NCBI GenBank assembly: GCA_035325905.1
Contig: DAOKYY010000125.1
Coordinates: 1-8,013, forward strand
Length of the DNA: 8,013 nucleotides
Direction: 5' to 3'
DNA from: DYGX01 sp035325905
GTDB taxonomy: Bacteria > Chloroflexota > Anaerolineae > Aggregatilineales > Aggregatilineaceae
Every line of letters begins with the position of its first letter. Within the stretch, counting starts at the first letter, position 1. The translations under genes were made by a program, and so were the position numbers. Positions 4,951-8,013 of this stretch are shown piece after piece. The notes under the pieces are model-generated. The model had not been told where the DNA came from. It did no database searches and worked only from the letters and a program-made list of their open reading frames with translations.

Positions 4951-6753
4951 ATGACAAGTCGCATCGCTCGAAAAAACGCCGCGCTCGCTGTTCTCGCGCT
5001 GGCGATCGCGCTCTCGCTCGCGCTGCCGCCTGGCGGCCCGGCCCGCGCGCAATCTCCCTGCGGTGACGCGCCCGCGCCGCGCCTGACGGCCGGGCAGACC
5101 GCCCGCGTGGTGCCTGGCAACGGCGTCGGCAACAACCTGCGTACCAGCCCGAGCGCGGCCACCGTTACGCTCGGCGTGCTGGCCGACGGCGAGATTGTGA
5201 CGGTGATCGCTGGCCCGGCCTGCGCCGAAAACCTGAACTGGTGGCAGGTTCGCCGCTGGAACGGGCAGACCGGCTACACCGCCGAGGGGAGCGCGGGCGT
5301 GTACTGGCTGGAGCCGTGGCCGGTCGCCGCCGGGCCGCTCGCGCCCGGCAGCGCGCCTGCCGCCGATAGCGGCCGGATCGCCTACCTGCGCCAGCCCGTC
5401 GCCGCGCCAGGGCAGCCCGCGCCCGCGACCGAGCTGGTCATCGCCGCCGCCGATGGCTCGACCCCAGTGAGTGTCAGCCCGGCGGGAGTCGATGTGCGCG
5501 GCTTCGCGTGGTCGCCGGACGGCGCGCGCCTGGCCTTCTACGACGCGCAGCAGCTTTATGTGATCGACGCGGACGGCCAGAACCTGCGCCAGCTCACACA
5601 GACCGCCGAAGCCACCAACAGCGATCCGACCTGGGCGCCGGACGGCACGCGCCTGGCGTTCACCTCGGACCGTGACGGCAACGCCGAGATCTACGCGATC
5701 AACGTGGACGGCAGCGGGCTGGCGAACCTGACGCAGAACCCGGCGGCGGACACCGACCCGACCTGGTCGCCGGATGGCGCGCAGATCGCGTTTGTTTCGG
5801 ACCGCGACGCGCCCGGCGTGGAACGCGCGGCGGAACCCAACATTTTCGTCATGGGGTCGAACGGCGCGAATCCGCTCGTGCTGCGGACCACTCCCGGCGC
5901 GAAGTCGCAGCCCGCGTGGTCGCCGCGCGGCGGCGAGATCGCCTATCTCGCCGAGCAGAACGGGGTCCGGACGCTCTACCGCTCGTATGCGTTCGAAAAC
6001 GCCGCGCTGCCCTTCCGCCTGACGCAGATCGACCAGGATGTGGTCGCGTTCGCCTGGGCGCCGGACGCCTCGCGCCTCGCCTATGTGACCGAGTCCTCCA
6101 GCGGCGCGACGACTGCCCGCGAGCTGGGCAGCGTCCGCCCGGACGGGGCCGATCCGCTGGTCTACACGGCGGACGCGCGGGCGGTCGAGTCGGTGGCGTG
6201 GTCGCCGGACGCGGCGTGGCTGGCGTTTAGCTCGGACCGCGCCGGGACCTTCGACGTGTACCTGCTGCGTCCGAGCGGCGCGGGGCTGGTTGCGGTGGCA
6301 AGCTCCGACGCGCAGGAGCGCGCCCCACAGTGGCAGCCGGATCCGGCTGCGCTCGGCCCGGCGGTGGAGGGCGCTCCCGGCGAGCAGGATCTGCTGCTGA
6401 TCTACGACGCCAGCGTGCCGGTCTTCACCCTGCAGAACACGTCCGGCGCGGAGCTGGACCTGCGCCCGCTGAGCTTCCAGGGCGGCGAGCGCACCGTCCC
6501 GGCCAGCGTCTGGCAGACGCCCTTCCTGGCCTCGCCGCTGGACGCCTTCAAGCCGGTCGGCTGCCTGATGATCTGGGGCTTCAACCTGCCGGACCAGCCC
6601 GCTCCGCCGGAGTGTGGCGACGCGCGGCAGGGCTGGCTGAGCGACAGCGAGCTGGTTTTCTGGACGGCAGGGACGTTCGACGCGCTTTATAACGGGCAGG
6701 TGATCGCGACCTGCCAGACCGGCGCGGGGCGCTGCGCGGTCAACCTGCCGTAG
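4951..6753 (+). CDS. Exported SH3-like / TolB-type beta-propeller protein with unassigned C-terminal domain
   Basis: Predicted secreted or periplasm-side protein of 600 residues. An N-terminal signal peptide has basic MTSRIARK, a hydrophobic core (10-25) and likely cleavage after ARA (31-33). Residues about 44-122 resemble a bacterial SH3 (SH3b) domain, with the hallmark NNLRTSPS (61-68), LADGEIVTV (77-85) and a WWQVR...GYTAEG ending. Residues about 142-464 hold PD40/TolB-like repeats. W-[SA]-P-D-G-type cores start at Trp187, 228, 272, 323, 369 and 417, with a terminal one at Trp461, spaced 41-51 residues apart. The best repeats read SDRDGNAEIYAINVDGS. The first strands (142-176) lack the Trp core and the last core lacks its strands, so the ring probably closes by joining the ends. 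Residues about 478-600 form a separate domain with four cysteines that I do not recognise. No catalytic motif is visible; a binding or scaffolding role is inferred. There is no lipobox, so it is probably not a lipoprotein. Confidence 0.88.
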   Translation: MTSRIARKNAALAVLALAIALSLALPPGGPARAQSPCGDAPAPRLTAGQTARVVPGNGVGNNLRTSPSAATVTLGVLADGEIVTVIAGPACAENLNWWQVRRWNGQTGYTAEGSAGVYWLEPWPVAAGPLAPGSAPAADSGRIAYLRQPVAAPGQPAPATELVIAAADGSTPVSVSPAGVDVRGFAWSPDGARLAFYDAQQLYVIDADGQNLRQLTQTAEATNSDPTWAPDGTRLAFTSDRDGNAEIYAINVDGSGLANLTQNPAADTDPTWSPDGAQIAFVSDRDAPGVERAAEPNIFVMGSNGANPLVLRTTPGAKSQPAWSPRGGEIAYLAEQNGVRTLYRSYAFENAALPFRLTQIDQDVVAFAWAPDASRLAYVTESSSGATTARELGSVRPDGADPLVYTADARAVESVAWSPDAAWLAFSSDRAGTFDVYLLRPSGAGLVAVASSDAQERAPQWQPDPAALGPAVEGAPGEQDLLLIYDASVPVFTLQNTSGAELDLRPLSFQGGERTVPASVWQTPFLASPLDAFKPVGCLMIWGFNLPDQPAPPECGDARQGWLSDSELVFWTAGTFDALYNGQVIATCQTGAGRCAVNLP

Positions 6754-6772
6754 GCGAACGCGCTACGCAAAT

Positions 6773-6803
6773 GGGGCGGCCTCCCCACCCGGAGCGCCGC
6801 CCC
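6773..6803 (-). terminator. GC-rich hairpin between convergent genes, possible terminator
   Basis: GGGGCGGC (6773-6780) pairs perfectly with GCCGCCCC (6796-6803). CTCC/GGAG (6781-6784/6791-6794) extends this to about 12 bp with one bulged C at 6795 and loop CCACCC. On the minus strand it is followed by ATTTGCG, only a short T-run, 13 bases after the peptidase stop. On the + strand GCTGCCG follows, with no T-run. It most likely ends or insulates both convergent transcripts, though by the usual rules it is a weak intrinsic terminator. Confidence 0.5.
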
Positions 6804-6815
6804 GCTGCCGATCGC

Positions 6816-8013
6816 TCAGCCCGGCGCCAGCCGCGCGCCCAGCGCGTCCAGCAGATCGCGCACCGCCAGCGCGACCTGCGCCAGACGCTCCGGGTTCACA
6901 ATCTCCAGGCGATCATCCGGGGAGTGGACGACGGCGCGCATTAGCTCCCCGATTTCCTCCGACGTGAACGCCAGCGCGGGCCGGCCCTTCATGACGAACA
7001 ACGCGTGGTCGCCCTGATACCACGGCTCGCCCTCGGCCAGCGCCTCGACCCCGCCGAGCGTCTCCCGGATCATGTTCTCTATGTCCGGCGGGCACTCGTA
7101 GAGCGAATAGGCGACGCGGCCCTGGCGGTAGCCCACCCCGTCGAAGTTGATGCCGAGCGCGATCGACTCGAAGCGGCTCTCGTTCCGCGCGAGGTAAAGC
7201 TGCTCGCCGGGGTTCGAATAGTAATCCTCGCCGTTGAGCGCGACCAGCTCGATCTGGTAGGGACCGCCGTAGCCGGACAGCAACTCGGCCAGCAGGAGCA
7301 GCACCGTCACGCCGCTGGCGTTGTCAATCGCGCCAGGCGTGCCCGGCTTGGCGTCAATGTGCGCGCACAGCGCGATCCGCTGCGCCGACCGTGGACCGGT
7401 GCGCGCGACGACGTTGCACGCGGTCGAGGGAATCCGCTCCGCCCGGCTGTTCAGCGACACCGTCTGCCCGGCCAGCGCGCTGAGCCGCTCGCCCTCGACA
7501 TCCTTCATATACACCGAAGGCAGATCGAAATCGCCGTCCTCGATCAGCGAAAAGGGATAGGGCGCGCCGGCCATCGCTTCATCGCGCCCGGTCGCAGCGA
7601 TGATGGCGCGTGGCCGGGCAGCTTCCAGCGCGGCGACGATGCGCCGGTGCTCGTCCGGGTTGTAAAAGGGGAAATTCTTGGGCATGAGCGGCTCGCGCGC
7701 CAGATCGCCGCGCACCAGCGCGATCGCGCCGGAGAGGTCCGCCCGCTCAAGCTGTTCAACCGTCTCGACGACGCGCAGCGGTCCGCTGACCGCGCAGCCG
7801 GGTGAATAAGGGCTGGAAAACGCCTCGAACGACGCGCCGCTCGCGGTGAGCGTTACGCCTGCCGTGCGCCAGTCCAGACAAGGGAATTCAGTCCGCTCGA
7901 CAGCGAAACCGTGGGCCTCCGCCACCGAAGCGAAGAATTCGGTCGCAGCCCGGTTGCCCGCGCTGCCCACGCGCCGGCTCGGAATATCGACACACAAGCG
8001 CCGCAGGTGATCG
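6816..8013 (-). CDS. M28-family zinc peptidase (aminopeptidase-like), 5' end outside window
   Basis: Metallopeptidase that would hydrolyse peptides with two co-catalytic zinc ions. Motifs are in family order, given by the minus-strand codon: AHIDAKPG with His (7361-7359) and Asp two residues on, IDN with the bridging Asp (7325-7323), NGEDYY with catalytic Glu then Asp (7229-7224), NFDGVG with Asp (7142-7140), and VVHSPDD with the last His ligand (6926-6924). Between the N-terminal part and the catalytic core lies a PA-like insert, recognisable by GAIALVRG and the later LPSVYM. The frame stays open to the window edge: codons before the TTG at 7997 read DHLRRL, giving DHLRRLCVDIPSRRVGSAGN, which matches the usual M28 N-terminal helix. 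The TTG is therefore probably internal, and only a few to some tens of residues are missing. Whether a signal peptide exists cannot be seen. The exact substrate is unknown. Confidence 0.88.
   Translation of the reverse strand, partial: DHLRRLCVDIPSRRVGSAGNRAATEFFASVAEAHGFAVERTEFPCLDWRTAGVTLTASGASFEAFSSPYSPGCAVSGPLRVVETVEQLERADLSGAIALVRGDLAREPLMPKNFPFYNPDEHRRIVAALEAARPRAIIAATGRDEAMAGAPYPFSLIEDGDFDLPSVYMKDVEGERLSALAGQTVSLNSRAERIPSTACNVVARTGPRSAQRIALCAHIDAKPGTPGAIDNASGVTVLLLLAELLSGYGGPYQIELVALNGEDYYSNPGEQLYLARNESRFESIALGINFDGVGYRQGRVAYSLYECPPDIENMIRETLGGVEALAEGEPWYQGDHALFVMKGRPALAFTSEEIGELMRAVVHSPDDRLEIVNPERLAQVALAVRDLLDALGARLAPG

Noticed and set aside
5509..6330. Recurring TGGTCGCCGGA / TGGGCGCCGGA-like DNA repeats as a repeat element
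   Set aside because: They encode the W-[SA]-P-D core of successive propeller blades and are explained by the protein repeats.
7005..7805. 266-codon + strand open frame opposite the M28 peptidase
   Set aside because: It is the complement of intact M28 catalytic motifs, has no domain of its own, and its composition is typical of a shadow frame.
7997..7997. TTG at 7997 as the start of the M28 peptidase
   Set aside because: The codons upstream continue the conserved N-terminal helix (DHLRRL) to the window edge, so the gene is treated as partial.

Overview
This is a GC-rich (roughly two-thirds G+C) bacterial chromosomal window with a tRNA, six protein genes and short, well-organised intergenic regions. 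The mix of genes is typical of high-GC Chloroflexota (Anaerolineae-like), but it is not diagnostic. The mix is a tRNA-Glu without an encoded CCA, an M29 aminopeptidase, a DrrAB-type ABC exporter, a secreted SH3 plus TolB-like propeller protein, and an M28 peptidase. I infer that phylum with moderate to low confidence. I see no phage, IS, CRISPR or plasmid signals, and base composition looks even across the window.

Layout on the left: tRNA-Glu(UUC) fills bases 1-73. A textbook intrinsic terminator (80-111) follows, then a consensus-like promoter (135-163) driving a 12-TM MFS transporter (212-1405, GTG start). A candidate extended -10 promoter (1423-1431) then precedes a cytoplasmic M29 metallo-aminopeptidase (1491-2618). 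These all read on the + strand.

Centre: a two-gene minus-strand operon encodes an ABC exporter, with the ATPase (4752-3832) followed by the ABC-2 permease (3818-2703). The two genes are 13 bases apart. The operon ends in a hairpin with a T-tract (2682-2649) lying between the convergent aminopeptidase and permease genes. Its promoter region (4753-4950) is shared divergently with the next gene.

Right: an exported 600-residue protein (4951-6753, +) carries a signal peptide, a bacterial SH3-like domain, a TolB/PD40 beta-propeller and an unassigned cysteine-containing C-terminal domain. It converges on an M28-family zinc peptidase (8013-6816, -) whose N-terminus lies outside the window. A strong GC hairpin sits between the two.

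Functionally these look like separate transcription units: solute transport, peptide turnover (two unrelated metallopeptidases), export of an unknown substrate, and an envelope or extracellular binding protein. Nothing shows that they form one pathway. The least explained element is the C-terminal domain of the propeller protein. I found no convincing novel multi-gene system here.
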